Source: JANQPA01 sp964548175
Lineage (GTDB): Bacteria > Bacteroidota > Bacteroidia > Chitinophagales > Saprospiraceae
Length of the DNA stretch: 64,000 nucleotides
Reading direction: 5' to 3'
Assembly (NCBI GenBank): GCA_964548175.1
Contig: CAZJQS010000009.1
Span: forward strand, 58,537-122,536
Shown: positions 25,685-35,579 of the stretch, piece after piece
Numbering within the stretch: position 1 is the first letter of the stretch
Layout of the letters: every line of letters starts with the position of its first letter
The notes under the pieces: model-generated
Databases searched by the model: none
Told to the model about the DNA's origin: nothing
The model's input: the letters and a program-made list of their open reading frames with translations, nothing else
Translations under genes and position numbers: made by a program

Positions 25685-28600
25685 TTAAGTGCCGGATTTG
25701 GTCTCATCCGCCGTTTTACGGAAACTTTTCAGAAAATCGCTGAACGATTCAAATTCCTTTCTAAAGCTCAGGCCCGTCCCGATCTGGAAGCGGCGACCGG
25801 AGCCGATGTCAGGCTCAAGACGCTGGTAAACACGGAGTTTAAGACTGCGGTCTTTTGTGAGTATGTATTCTAGTACAAAATCATTGCCAATGAAGGCGCC
25901 GTTGGTCTCCGGAGTAGCACGGACGGAGTTCCCGATATCAAGGTTCCCGCCGACAAGAATAGAGAGCCGGTCGTTGAAGAAGTTTTGTTTCAGGCGGACG
26001 CGAAGCTCATCACCCCGATTAAAATCCTGCCCTTCGCCGAGATCAACGCTCTGGTATTGGTTGTAGGCAATGTCGAAGTCGATGCTGGTGAGTACTTCAT
26101 CGTCGCCGATAAACTCAGAGAACAAGGTCGTGAGCATAAGCGACAATTGATTGGAAACAAACTCACTTACCGTATTATACAGGATCTGACTGCCCTGCAA
26201 GTTGAAGTCTGTGGGCAGGAACTGCCCGGCAATGATCAATCCGAAGACCTGTTTGTTGAGCTCGTTCTGGTCCTGTTTAAGGACGCGTAGTTTACTTTCG
26301 GTGTAAGTCTGAAGCTGACCACGCAATTCAGGGAAGGCGATGTCAAAAGAGACGATAGGCTGCAGCAGCTCTCCCCGCAGATTTAATATCAGGTTGACAT
26401 CTGTGGTGTTGGTAGCTTCATTTTTCAGGTCGCTATCGGCATTCAACAGATATTCCTGGATGAAATTGGCCACGGAGGTATTGAGGTCTTTATATTCGGC
26501 CTGTATATTGATCTCTGCGCCGAAGGGATCGCCGTTCCAGTTAACAGTGCCACCTCGCCGGATGCGGAAGTCTTTATTAACGATGCTGTAGAGGGTAAAC
26601 AAATAATCGCCTTCTTCAATGATGTAGTTGCCGTACATCTGGAAGGTTTGTCCCCGAGGGAGCAGTATTCTCAGGTTGCCGCGGCCTGAGCCTTCAATGA
26701 TGTCGCCGGCTTGTTCATCAAAAACAATGCGTACCTGTGACTCTTCGGTGACTACCAGGTCCATTTCAAAGCTCAGCCCGTCAGGATCTTTCAGCCGGGC
26801 TTCTGCGGCTAGCTTTTCTTTCTTTTCTTCCTGTTTGTTGACAAAACGCAGGTAATTCAAATTAGAAGCATCACGTTCGGAATTGACGGGGATAGTTAAA
26901 GTAGTACTGTCGCCCACACTGGCATTGACGTAAATGTCGGTCTGTTCGAAAGAGCCGGAAAAACGGATATCGCCTTTGCCCAGGGCCTGGCCGTAGAACA
27001 TATCGTTATCGCCTTTTTTGGTATCCAGCGCCAGGAAGCGTTCTGTACGCAAACGGGCGTTGATGCCGAATTTTTTGAGGTGGTCGTGGGAGATGCCTCC
27101 ATACAGGGTGGCGGTATGTCCGAATTTATCTTTTAATATGGTTCCGGTGGCGCTGAACATTTTATTGTCCACATTAACGATCGCATCGTCAAAGGAATAG
27201 CGGGTTTTCAGATAATCGATCGTCAGCCGGCCGTCGTGCATACCGATGGTTCCGTCTACATTGGGTTGCCTGGGCAGACCAAAGAAGCGCAGATTGGCTT
27301 CCAGGCTGCCCTCCACATCGCGCACTTCAGGAGCGATGAAGTATTCGGAAATGTTTAGCGGAAAATTGATCAGCCGGAGGTCGTAGTCAAAATACATACG
27401 CTCTTCTTCGGGTCGGGAGGGGTTTTCTTTGAGTGGTCCCAACTGCAGATAGCCTTCAGCAATGAGTTGCCTGGTGTCTTTAGTAATGGTCAGATCGGAA
27501 GTCATCCTGCTCTTGAGGTCAGATGCTGTAGCGTTTAACCGGAACTGTCCCCAGTCATCCTCGTTGATCCAGAGGGTGTCCGACATCATACTGACGGAGA
27601 GGTTTTTCATGTCAAAAAGGTCGCCTACTTCAACCGAAATACTGTATTCTCCGCCAAAATCGAGTTTTTCATATTCCCATAGCTCATCGAGGTAAGTGAA
27701 AGAGAAATTTTCCAGATTCAGCCGGGCGCCTTTGCCTCTGACCTCCTCCAGCTGAATGGTCTTTTTTCCCCGGTTCAGGCGGAAATTTTCCACTTCGATC
27801 CGGCTGCTGTCAAAAAGCAGGTAATTTTGAGGAAGTATGTTCCACTTTTCTTCTAAAATAACCAGATCGGAGGGATAAAACTCCAGCTTCAGGGCGAAGC
27901 TGTCCACTATAGAAAGCTCTCCGTTGAGATTCAGTTTGTCGATGACCTTCGAATTAGGAAGATAAGGTTGTTGATTCAAGGGAGACAGGGGCGAATAATT
28001 GACGCCGAAAATGAGCGAATCGCCTTCGATGAGGCTGATGTAGGTCAGTAAAGTCAGCCCATATTTTTTCGCAATAATGGTGGAGTCGATACCCAGGTCA
28101 AGGTTGGCTTCCCTTCCCTCAGCTTCAAATAATAAGACCAGATCCTCCAGTTCGATTTGATCGTATTGAAGATAAGGGACCGAAAGATCGACAAGCATGG
28201 AATCTTTAAACCCATCATAATAGCCTTCAATATCAGCATCGGTTATGGCTCCGAGCTTATCCGTCAATAAAGTCTCGAAGCCCTTGGTGTCTATGATGCG
28301 GATCTTGTAATCAAAAGTACTGGGGGCCACTTCTTTTTTCGGAGGCTTCAGGCCGAATTTCCGGAAAAAGCCAGGATAGTGTTTGTTGAAAAAATAGGAC
28401 AAGGTGCCGGGAATCTTATCGAGATCGAATATGCCGTAGAAATAACACTCCAGCAGTTCTGAATCTACCTTAAAGGTTTTGTTCCCGAAAAAATCCAGCT
28501 TTGAAGTTACTACTACCGAGTTAAGCCGGTATTCCTCTTCCTGGTTTTTGATGATGCGAAAGTTTTCCAGATTGATCTCTCCTTCGAGGTCTGAAACTTC

Positions 28601-30628
28601 CTTGTTTTGCAGTTCCAGCCGCAAGTCGCCACTCAGCACGAGATCTTGCTTGCTCAGGTTCAGGTCCTTTAGGTCCAGCTTTCTGACGAAGGCGTCAAAG
28701 TTGTAGAAAGGGATGCCCTCCGTGAGGTTAATTTCACCTATAAATTCCAGGTCTACATTATTGTCCATTATGACGAGCGAGCCGTCGAAAAGGTTGTAAC
28801 TGATTTTCCCTTCGATCACGGCATTTTCATAGGCGTAACCCCGGTAGCCAAAGGTTTCCACATTCGCGATCAGTTGGGCGTCAATGTTCTTGCTGGTCAG
28901 TCCCTTTCCGTTTTCGATATTGGTAGTCAGGTTAACGATGCCGAAATCAGGATTGTCGGTCCAGCGGCCAAGGTCAAAATCGCGAAGCACCAGCTTTCCG
29001 GAATATTCCGCATTATCCTTCCCGTTTTTGATGTTCATCCGCATTTCTTCTACACTGGCGTTGCCCAGCTCGGTGGAAAGGTTACCATCTGCTACAAAGT
29101 CCTGTAACAGCCCATCAAAAGAACCGTTAAAGCGCAAGGTGCCGAGCTTTCTAAAATTTACGGGCGGGTTAAAGCGTGGTATGAGCTGCCGTAGGGTATT
29201 TACGCTGGTTTCCAGATTATTCAATCGCAAACTTAATACCTCTTCATTAGGAATCGTAAGGTTGTTAAAACTAAAACGGCCTACGACCCGGGTGTCGTCC
29301 GCCAGTTGCATGTTCAACCGTCTTCCTCTCAGATCATTGACGGTGCCCAGAATGTGACCGTCAATGGTGATGGTTTCTTCTTTATTATTGGAAAAAAAAG
29401 TGTTTTCCTCCAACTTCGGAACAAATACGAGAATATCCTTGATCGCAACATCAGCCCCGTTGAGTTTGGCGTCCATTCGGACTGCATTCTCAAAATTTTC
29501 AAAGTCGAGGTATTCGTCGTATCTGAAAACAAGGGTATCTCCTATCTCACTATTGGGCGTGATGATTTCCAGCCCGTTCAAAACAACCTCCTCAGGGCCC
29601 ACTTCTACTTCTGAAGCGGCCAGTTTTTCCAGTACAAAACCGCTAAGCTCCCTGGCGGCTATGCGGTTAGCCCTGCCTTTGAAACTAAAGTCCTCATCAT
29701 CAAACCGAAAACTGTCGATATCCATATGAATATCCATCACGCGCATGTGCTTATAGTCCAGTTCGTCATCAGCAGTGGTCTTAACGGGGTCTTTGCGGTA
29801 ATTATCCAGATGAAAGGCGCCGTTCGTGAATTTAAATTCATGGACGGCGATCTTTAAAAAGAAAGTGTCCACTGGCAGGGAATCCAGATTAAAGGCTTCC
29901 GGAGGCGGTTGATAAGCAAGGGTGTCGGTTACCAGGCTGTTTTCGATCCTGACTCTGGTCCCATCCAGCCCGGCATAGCTTAAGATGATGCGCTCATTTG
30001 CAAAATCCAGCAACTCCGCTCTTATCTCTCCCTTGCGCAGGAAGATCTCCAGCAGGTTGCCTTTGTTCTGATTCCATTGAAAAAAGCGGACATTTTGCAG
30101 GTTTACATAATCGATCTCTAAAGGTAAGGGATTGCGCTCCCGGTCGGGCTTTTTTTCTTTTTTGGGGAAAATCCGGTTAAAAACCTGACTAAGGGTCGTT
30201 TTTTCGTCACCGATATGGTGCACAAGCTTGGCCTCAGCATCGGTCAGTTGAATACCCTGGACAACCAGGCCCCGCCTGAAGATGACCAGGGGGTTGAGGT
30301 TGAAGTCTACGACCAGCTCTTTAGCGGCCAATAGAGTATCCTGGTCCTCATTCGCCAGGACGAAACCCCTCATAGCCAGTTTGTCAAAAAAAGAAAGATA
30401 CACATAGTCAATGGATACCTGTGCGTCGGCAGATTGTGCAATACGCTGTGTTAGCTGACGCACGGTCCAGCTTTGAACGGCAGGGACCTGAAATAACAAG
30501 AACAGCAATACGAATGCCAGCAGTAAACCCAGAAAAACGGATTTAACCCAGCGAAAAAATAAGGCAAAGCGGCTTCCCTCTCTTCGTTCCGGTTGTTGTT
30601 CTTCGTACTGTTCCTGTTCTTCTTTCAT
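25685..30628 (-). CDS. tamB: TamB-like translocation/assembly module protein
   Basis: The 1647-residue protein has a charged cytosolic N-terminus, one transmembrane anchor (about 27-50) and then a very long beta-rich periplasmic body made of repeated strand units, typical of AsmA/TamB bridge-like proteins. The C-terminal about 400 residues are the TamB (DUF490) domain, including GNYIIEEGDYLFTLY, LNLRGELLQPIVSFDI and FNDRLSILVGGNLDIG. Such proteins span the periplasm and carry phospholipids or help insert outer-membrane proteins. In Bacteroidota they are often unusually long, as here. TamA is not adjacent. It follows a 162-bp gap after the SPOR-like gene on the same strand. Confidence 0.9.
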   Translation of the reverse strand: MKEEQEQYEEQQPERREGSRFALFFRWVKSVFLGLLLAFVLLFLLFQVPAVQSWTVRQLTQRIAQSADAQVSIDYVYLSFFDKLAMRGFVLANEDQDTLLAAKELVVDFNLNPLVIFRRGLVVQGIQLTDAEAKLVHHIGDEKTTLSQVFNRIFPKKEKKPDRERNPLPLEIDYVNLQNVRFFQWNQNKGNLLEIFLRKGEIRAELLDFANERIILSYAGLDGTRVRIENSLVTDTLAYQPPPEAFNLDSLPVDTFFLKIAVHEFKFTNGAFHLDNYRKDPVKTTADDELDYKHMRVMDIHMDIDSFRFDDEDFSFKGRANRIAARELSGFVLEKLAASEVEVGPEEVVLNGLEIITPNSEIGDTLVFRYDEYLDFENFENAVRMDAKLNGADVAIKDILVFVPKLEENTFFSNNKEETITIDGHILGTVNDLRGRRLNMQLADDTRVVGRFSFNNLTIPNEEVLSLRLNNLETSVNTLRQLIPRFNPPVNFRKLGTLRFNGSFDGLLQDFVADGNLSTELGNASVEEMRMNIKNGKDNAEYSGKLVLRDFDLGRWTDNPDFGIVNLTTNIENGKGLTSKNIDAQLIANVETFGYRGYAYENAVIEGKISYNLFDGSLVIMDNNVDLEFIGEINLTEGIPFYNFDAFVRKLDLKDLNLSKQDLVLSGDLRLELQNKEVSDLEGEINLENFRIIKNQEEEYRLNSVVVTSKLDFFGNKTFKVDSELLECYFYGIFDLDKIPGTLSYFFNKHYPGFFRKFGLKPPKKEVAPSTFDYKIRIIDTKGFETLLTDKLGAITDADIEGYYDGFKDSMLVDLSVPYLQYDQIELEDLVLLFEAEGREANLDLGIDSTIIAKKYGLTLLTYISLIEGDSLIFGVNYSPLSPLNQQPYLPNSKVIDKLNLNGELSIVDSFALKLEFYPSDLVILEEKWNILPQNYLLFDSSRIEVENFRLNRGKKTIQLEEVRGKGARLNLENFSFTYLDELWEYEKLDFGGEYSISVEVGDLFDMKNLSVSMMSDTLWINEDDWGQFRLNATASDLKSRMTSDLTITKDTRQLIAEGYLQLGPLKENPSRPEEERMYFDYDLRLINFPLNISEYFIAPEVRDVEGSLEANLRFFGLPRQPNVDGTIGMHDGRLTIDYLKTRYSFDDAIVNVDNKMFSATGTILKDKFGHTATLYGGISHDHLKKFGINARLRTERFLALDTKKGDNDMFYGQALGKGDIRFSGSFEQTDIYVNASVGDSTTLTIPVNSERDASNLNYLRFVNKQEEKKEKLAAEARLKDPDGLSFEMDLVVTEESQVRIVFDEQAGDIIEGSGRGNLRILLPRGQTFQMYGNYIIEEGDYLFTLYSIVNKDFRIRRGGTVNWNGDPFGAEINIQAEYKDLNTSVANFIQEYLLNADSDLKNEATNTTDVNLILNLRGELLQPIVSFDIAFPELRGQLQTYTESKLRVLKQDQNELNKQVFGLIIAGQFLPTDFNLQGSQILYNTVSEFVSNQLSLMLTTLFSEFIGDDEVLTSIDFDIAYNQYQSVDLGEGQDFNRGDELRVRLKQNFFNDRLSILVGGNLDIGNSVRATPETNGAFIGNDFVLEYILTKDRSLKLRVYQRLEPDIGSGRRFQIGTGLSFRKEFESFSDFLKSFRKTADETKSGT

Positions 30629-30790
30629 TATATATAAGACGAATGAATCCGTCCTGAAGGTTCTTAATGGTTAGTGTTTTAACAAACAATTATGTTCCCT
30701 TTCAAACGCGGATACTTTTAGTAATGTTTTCCAGATCGGGTCTTACGTTAAATAATTCAAACATGCGAGTCTGTTGGCGAACCGAACATT

Positions 30791-32212
30791 TCAGAAATCT
30801 CCGAATTCGATCTTTATTACGTTGACTTCGGGCACGTAGCCCAGCTGGCGGACCTTTCGCCTGACCTCCTGCAAGTCGGTCAAAGCCTGCTCCCTGTCCA
30901 GGTAAAGTTGCCCCAGAAAAACCAGATAGTCATTGCCCTGATCGAAACAGCCTTTCCAGAGGACGGAGGCTGTTACGCCTCTTCGGTTTAATCTTCGAGT
31001 TACTTCTTTGGCTCTGTCCAGAGAGGAATAAGTACCGGCGTTCAGGGCATATTTGGTCAGGTAAAGGTCGTGAATGGTTTCGCAGGCGTATTCTTCAAAC
31101 AGCCCCTCATCTGACAGAATGATCAGCCCGGGTTGCAGGAAATCCGAGTTATCCAGGTCATAGGGCTGGGCCTTCCGATCGAAGGGGATGGAGCGCACGT
31201 AGGGTGTGTCCAGGATATCGATGGTATCCGGCCCGAGGAATGGGTAGGGATAGAGGCGCAACTCCGCCATTTCTTCGCGATGAACTTCACGGTCCACCAC
31301 TGTAAAGTTTTTTTCTTTTTCGTATTCTCTGAAAAGGACAGCGAACAATATGACCAAGCTAACCAGAGCGATAAAAACCTGATAGCCGTAAAAGCGCCTA
31401 AAGCGGGTCAGCTTCAGTTTATCCGGATCAAAGGAAATGGGCGATTTGGGGAGGTATTTCATCAAGCCTTTGGGACGTTCCCGGTCCAGGCGCATGCGTT
31501 TGGACCATTCTTCGGTGGAAATGAACTGCAGCAACTTTCTTCTTTCCCTGAACAGGTCCACCTGAGCGGGCGCTGCCTTGATATGCGGTTCGCCCTTTTC
31601 ATTTACAATGATCAGTCCCACCCCGTTATAAACACATTGATGGCGAAGTTCCTGGTAGTATTTATCCTCTTTATCGGGGAAAATGCGCTCCGCCACTGCA
31701 ATCCATTGATGGTTGGCATGATAACGTTTGAACTGTTCGATGGCATATATGTACCGGTATCGCCTTCGCACCCTCAATATCAGGAAAAAGAAGAAAGCCA
31801 GCAAAAAAAGCCCTGCAAGGGTAATGAGGACGGAAGCATACCAGCCGTAACGGGGAACCCAGTAGTTATTGGCAAAAAGGTGCTCCCATACCATGGCGAG
31901 CATACCTAAGAAGCTCGCCACAGCGATGCTGTCCAGGACCAATAGTTCTTTCTGCAGCCTGAAGAGGACTTCTTTTCTTTTGGCCAGGCTGGTTGCCTCA
32001 AAAGTAGCCGTGAAGGAGGAGCCATCTTCCTGGGTGAAAGACAGATAGCCATCTGCAATGATATCGCCTTCCGCCCGCTGGTTCAGGCGAACTTCAGTAC
32101 TTCCCGCACGAGGATAATACTTATAGAAGGATCTCAGACAGCTCAGCGCGACGTGTTTAATATCGTCTTCGCTCAATGGTTCCTGCGGTATCTTTTGAAG
32201 TTCAAAGCTCAT
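30791..32212 (-). CDS. Inner-membrane protein with C-terminal SPOR-like domain
   Basis: This 473-residue protein has a cytosolic N-terminal region (about 1-95), two transmembrane helices (about 98-150) and a cytosolic middle domain (about 150-265). A third transmembrane helix (about 275-295) precedes an extracytoplasmic C-terminus. Residues about 385-470 look like a SPOR domain (KYALNAGTYSSLDRAKEVTRRL, split around the start, and YLVFLGQLYLDREQALTDL), the fold that binds denuded peptidoglycan at division sites. The family of the other parts is not recognised. It lies 5 bp downstream of folP and so is probably in the same transcript. A cell-wall or division role is inferred only from the SPOR-like region. 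Confidence 0.6.
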   Translation of the reverse strand: MSFELQKIPQEPLSEDDIKHVALSCLRSFYKYYPRAGSTEVRLNQRAEGDIIADGYLSFTQEDGSSFTATFEATSLAKRKEVLFRLQKELLVLDSIAVASFLGMLAMVWEHLFANNYWVPRYGWYASVLITLAGLFLLAFFFFLILRVRRRYRYIYAIEQFKRYHANHQWIAVAERIFPDKEDKYYQELRHQCVYNGVGLIIVNEKGEPHIKAAPAQVDLFRERRKLLQFISTEEWSKRMRLDRERPKGLMKYLPKSPISFDPDKLKLTRFRRFYGYQVFIALVSLVILFAVLFREYEKEKNFTVVDREVHREEMAELRLYPYPFLGPDTIDILDTPYVRSIPFDRKAQPYDLDNSDFLQPGLIILSDEGLFEEYACETIHDLYLTKYALNAGTYSSLDRAKEVTRRLNRRGVTASVLWKGCFDQGNDYLVFLGQLYLDREQALTDLQEVRRKVRQLGYVPEVNVIKIEFGDF

Positions 32213-32217
32213 AAATT

Positions 32218-33060
32218 TTATGTATTAGCCAGCATCTGCCACAAGGCTATCGTTTGCCGGGCTTCTTTCACATCGTGCACCCGGAGGATCCTACTGCCCT
32301 CCTGGAGCGCGACCATATGCAGGGCGGTAGTGCCGTTCAAGGCATCTGCAGGGCGGATATTCAAAACTTTATTGATCATAGATTTTCGGGACAAGCCTGT
32401 CAGCACCGGACACCCCAGTATTTTAAATACATGAAGGTTTTTTAGTAACTGATAGTTGTGTTGCAGTGTTTTGCCAAAACCGAAACCGGGGTCAATGACC
32501 ACATCTTTAACGCCGAGAGCTCTCAGCTTTCCTAATTGTTCGATAAAAAAATCCACCACCTCCTGCACAACATCCTGATATTGGGGCTCTTTTTGCATGT
32601 CGGCCGGTTTTCCCTGCATGTGCATGAGCACATAAGGCACATCCAGGTCGGCTACGGTAGCATACATGCGCTCGTCAAACCGTCCGGCTGAAATGTCATT
32701 TACGATATGAGCGCCTGCTGCTATCGCTTCAGCCGCTACTGCAGCACGCACGGTATCGACGGAGAGCACCGCTTCGGGGAAACGTTGATGAATCATTTCC
32801 ACAACAGGAATGACCCTGCGAAGTTCTTCTTCTGTGGGAATGATCTCTGCTCCCGGCCGGGAGGACATTCCTCCAATGTCAATGAGGTCGACTCCTTCCC
32901 TGAGCATCTGTTCGGTATGAGCCAAAACGGCGGATCGCTCCTGGAATTTTCCGCCATCGTAAAAGGAATCCGGAGTAATATTGAGGATGCCCATGACCAG
33001 AGGCCTTTCCAGGCTCAGGATTTTCCCTTTGCAATTGAGTGTATATTGTTGATCGAGCAT
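32218..33060 (-). CDS. folP: Dihydropteroate synthase
   Basis: The protein of about 280 residues joins 6-hydroxymethyl-dihydropterin pyrophosphate to p-aminobenzoate in folate synthesis and is the target of sulfonamides. Signature motifs are GILNITPDSFYDGG near the N-terminus, IDIGGMSSRPG, NDISAG and VIDPGFGFGKT. The frame is open up to 33186, but the ATG at 33060 (MLDQQYTLN) gives the normal family length; the 42-residue extension is hydrophobic and unlike the family, so it is not used. Cytoplasmic. The next gene downstream (SPOR-like) starts 5 bp after the stop codon. Confidence 0.95.
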   Translation of the reverse strand: MLDQQYTLNCKGKILSLERPLVMGILNITPDSFYDGGKFQERSAVLAHTEQMLREGVDLIDIGGMSSRPGAEIIPTEEELRRVIPVVEMIHQRFPEAVLSVDTVRAAVAAEAIAAGAHIVNDISAGRFDERMYATVADLDVPYVLMHMQGKPADMQKEPQYQDVVQEVVDFFIEQLGKLRALGVKDVVIDPGFGFGKTLQHNYQLLKNLHVFKILGCPVLTGLSRKSMINKVLNIRPADALNGTTALHMVALQEGSRILRVHDVKEARQTIALWQMLANT

Positions 33061-33265
33061 GATAGCACTTGTAATTCTGAAAACATATCCGCTAAAATTA
33101 TAAAAAATCTGGTTCTCTGTTCGAGGTACAAACAAACAAGCTGAGACAGATATTTTTTTGCCCTTCTTTAAGAACTTAAACATCAAAAAAAAACTTATTT
33201 AAGTGTAGGATGTATTGTATAAAAAGCATCGAAAAATGACTTTTGATGCTTATATTGGTGAGGTC

Positions 33266-33295
33266 AGGTAAAAGGCCGGTTGCTGCGTTTTACCT
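33266..33295. promoter_or_regulatory. Inverted repeat in the leader of the DUF4230 gene
   Basis: AGGTAAAA (33266-33273) and TTTTACCT (33288-33295) are perfect complements around a 14-nt G/C-rich loop; with one mismatch the pairing extends to GGT/ACC outside. It lies 42 nt before the ATG at 33337 and may be a leader hairpin or operator. Confidence 0.4.
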
Positions 33296-33336
33296 AACCC
33301 GGGAACCCGAATAACCTAAATTGTAAAAAGAAAATT

Positions 33337-34542
33337 ATGAGTAATCAATTACCCTCCGGAAGAAATCTGGCTTTAGGCCGGTTGATATTGGCTGTGCTGG
33401 TATTGAGTCTTGTGGGTATAATCGTATACAGGCACTACCTTAAATCCAGGGGTGGAAATTTCACCCATGTACCTAAGGAACTGCAGATCAATTATATTCC
33501 ATCTGATTTCAAATTGGATCTGGACGAAGAAAGGGTGCTGACCATTCTCGCCAATCCGCAAAAGCGTCGTAAGGAATTCAACCAGCTGGTCTATGACATC
33601 AATGTAGCCATGCTGCACTATGTGGCCGACCGGATGGACCTTAGCACCGCTGACAAGGCCCGGATCGAAAGTGAGTATGAAAAGCACCATCCGTACCTGC
33701 GCAACCTCTACTACAATGATTTTTTAGCCCTAAAAGACACTACTTCTCTGGATATCCAAACCTGGTACGAAAGTGAATCTTCATCGTCCATAGAATTCCT
33801 CAGAGAGGTCGCTTCCAAGTATACCTGCTTTCTGGTCAATCATGTCATTACCAGCATCATTGAAACCGATGCAGGCAGGGTAATGGCCCGGGGCAGCAAC
33901 GTAGAGACACCTTGTGGCGTCGCTTTAACCGAAGCGCTCAAGCCTATGATGGACCGGCTAAAAGAAAAAGCAGCCGTCAGGGACATCTCCCGGTCGCGCG
34001 GACTCATGCAGGAGCGGGTGGAAAAAGTCCTGGCCCAGCTGATCACCTACGAGGTAAGCGATAAAAAAGCCATTAGCAAGAACCTGCAAACCAAGATCTG
34101 GGGCTTTACCGTTTCTTCTTCCGATATAGAGATTTCCGCACTTAGCGTGATCAAAGTAGGTTTTGATCTGCAAAAATATTTTGAAGTTCAGGCCGATGCC
34201 CGTAACAGACTCGTGACTATTACACTGCCCCAGCCCGAGATCATTTCTCAGGATATTTATCCGAGATTTGAAAAACTGGATATCGGATGGCTTCGGGAGG
34301 TGGAAAGCGTAGACCTCAATAAATCCATAGATGTGTTGCGAGAAGAATTCCGAAGAGACGCTATGTCCATGACCGTTATGGATCAGGCAAAAACGGAAGC
34401 TGCCAATTTAATGAAAACCATGTTCATTCCTGTAGTGAATTCTATCAATAACAAATATCAACTCAGGGTCAGATTCCAGGAAGCTCCGGATCCTAATGAT
34501 TATCAAGATAACTTTTTAAAAGAACAGGCCTCTGTGAAATAA
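33337..34542 (+). CDS. DUF4230-like membrane-anchored protein
   Basis: The 401-residue protein has an N-terminal signal-anchor (LILAVLVLSLVGIIVY, about residues 17-32), with the remainder expected outside the cytoplasm. Residues about 245-390 resemble the DUF4230 family: a repeated-strand region with VIKVGFDLQKYFEVQAD and RLVTITLPQPEIIS, followed by a long amphipathic helix with many Ala and Glu. The N-terminal 200 residues are helical and not recognised. DUF4230 has no established function. The gene is alone between folP (divergent) and the response regulator (same strand, 148 bp away). Confidence 0.6.
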   Translation: MSNQLPSGRNLALGRLILAVLVLSLVGIIVYRHYLKSRGGNFTHVPKELQINYIPSDFKLDLDEERVLTILANPQKRRKEFNQLVYDINVAMLHYVADRMDLSTADKARIESEYEKHHPYLRNLYYNDFLALKDTTSLDIQTWYESESSSSIEFLREVASKYTCFLVNHVITSIIETDAGRVMARGSNVETPCGVALTEALKPMMDRLKEKAAVRDISRSRGLMQERVEKVLAQLITYEVSDKKAISKNLQTKIWGFTVSSSDIEISALSVIKVGFDLQKYFEVQADARNRLVTITLPQPEIISQDIYPRFEKLDIGWLREVESVDLNKSIDVLREEFRRDAMSMTVMDQAKTEAANLMKTMFIPVVNSINNKYQLRVRFQEAPDPNDYQDNFLKEQASVK

Positions 34543-34638
34543 TTTTTTTGCGGTTCAGGCCTTTTTGGCAAACCAAAGTGTGTTTATTCGGTTTTGTGAG
34601 TAAGAAACTCGAACTTATCTGAATTAAGTCTAAATAAA

Positions 34639-34668
34639 TTTGAATAAACAGTCGAGTCGTTATATTTT
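34639..34668 (+). promoter_or_regulatory. Possible promoter of the response-regulator gene
   Basis: TTTG (34639-34642), then 18 nt, then TATATTTT (34661-34668), one base off TAnnTTTG and with a slightly short spacer. It lies 22 nt before the ATG. Confidence 0.3.
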
Positions 34669-34690
34669 AGTGAAATAGTACAAATCGCTT

Positions 34691-35350
34691 ATGGAAAAGC
34701 CGATATCTATAGTTATTGCCGATTCGCAGGTGCTGGTAAGAGTAGGGCTTAAACATCTGCTTAAGGATGCCGATCGGTACCTTGTAGTTGCTGAAGTACC
34801 CAATGAATATGAGCTGCTCGAGCAGTTGCAGGCCCGACACATTGATGTTGTGATCATGGATTACAACCAACCGGAGAATTTCAGCCACGAAACTATTGAG
34901 CGGCTGCGAAAAGAATATCCTCAGACCAATATCCTCGTTATCAGCAGTGATCAGGATAAACAGGGGATCTATCAGGTCCTGGAGTCTGGTGTTCACAGCT
35001 ATTTAACAAAAACCTGCGGTGTGGATGAGATCCACGATGCAGTCGCCGCCACCGCAAAGGGCGAAAAATTCTATTGCACCCGCATCATCGATTGCTTACT
35101 GGAGAAGAGTTTTGCCAAAGAAGAGGATCAAAACTGCTCCCCTACCCCTCTGTCACCAAGAGAGGTTGAGATCGTACGGCTGATCGCCAAAGGCCTCATC
35201 GCCAAGGAGATTGCAAATGAATTAAACCTGAGCACCCATACCATTTATACGCATCGAAAGAACATCATGAAAAAGCTCAACCTTAATTCCAGTTCCGAAC
35301 TGATCCTTTATGCGCTGAATAATGGACTGGTTGCCAGCGAATCTAACTGA
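34691..35350 (+). CDS. NarL/FixJ-family response regulator
   Basis: The 219-residue protein has a receiver domain (1-120) with acidic Asp11, phospho-acceptor Asp57 in VVIMDYNQP, Ser85/Ser86 and Lys107 in SYLTKT. A LuxR-type DNA-binding domain (about 150-215, LSPREVEIVRLIAKGLIAKEIANEL, split at the turn) follows. The usual acidic pair DD at the N-terminus is AD here, which may lower but not abolish phosphorylation. No histidine kinase gene is nearby, so it is an orphan regulator whose partner and targets are unknown. It is probably expressed from its own promoter. Confidence 0.88.
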   Translation: MEKPISIVIADSQVLVRVGLKHLLKDADRYLVVAEVPNEYELLEQLQARHIDVVIMDYNQPENFSHETIERLRKEYPQTNILVISSDQDKQGIYQVLESGVHSYLTKTCGVDEIHDAVAATAKGEKFYCTRIIDCLLEKSFAKEEDQNCSPTPLSPREVEIVRLIAKGLIAKEIANELNLSTHTIYTHRKNIMKKLNLNSSSELILYALNNGLVASESN

Positions 35351-35579
35351 ACCTATAGCTGATCCAACCTCTTTCTTTCCCGGTTAATGCTCACCTTTTT
35401 TTAGCTGCATCAAATATTTGCCGGCATAAAACGTTTTGTTTGATGTACTATTCCGGACAATAAAGGCCTTCTACCGGGATATTATGCCGTTTCCATAAAA
35501 AAGAGTTGTGTAAAAACTTGATTTTATGTAATTTACGGTTTTAATAAAAGTATAAAGATTGTGTAATCAAGCATTACTC

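Noticed and set aside
33061..33186. Longer folP start at 33186
   Set aside because: It adds 42 hydrophobic residues not found in dihydropteroate synthases, and the ATG at 33060 gives the family length.
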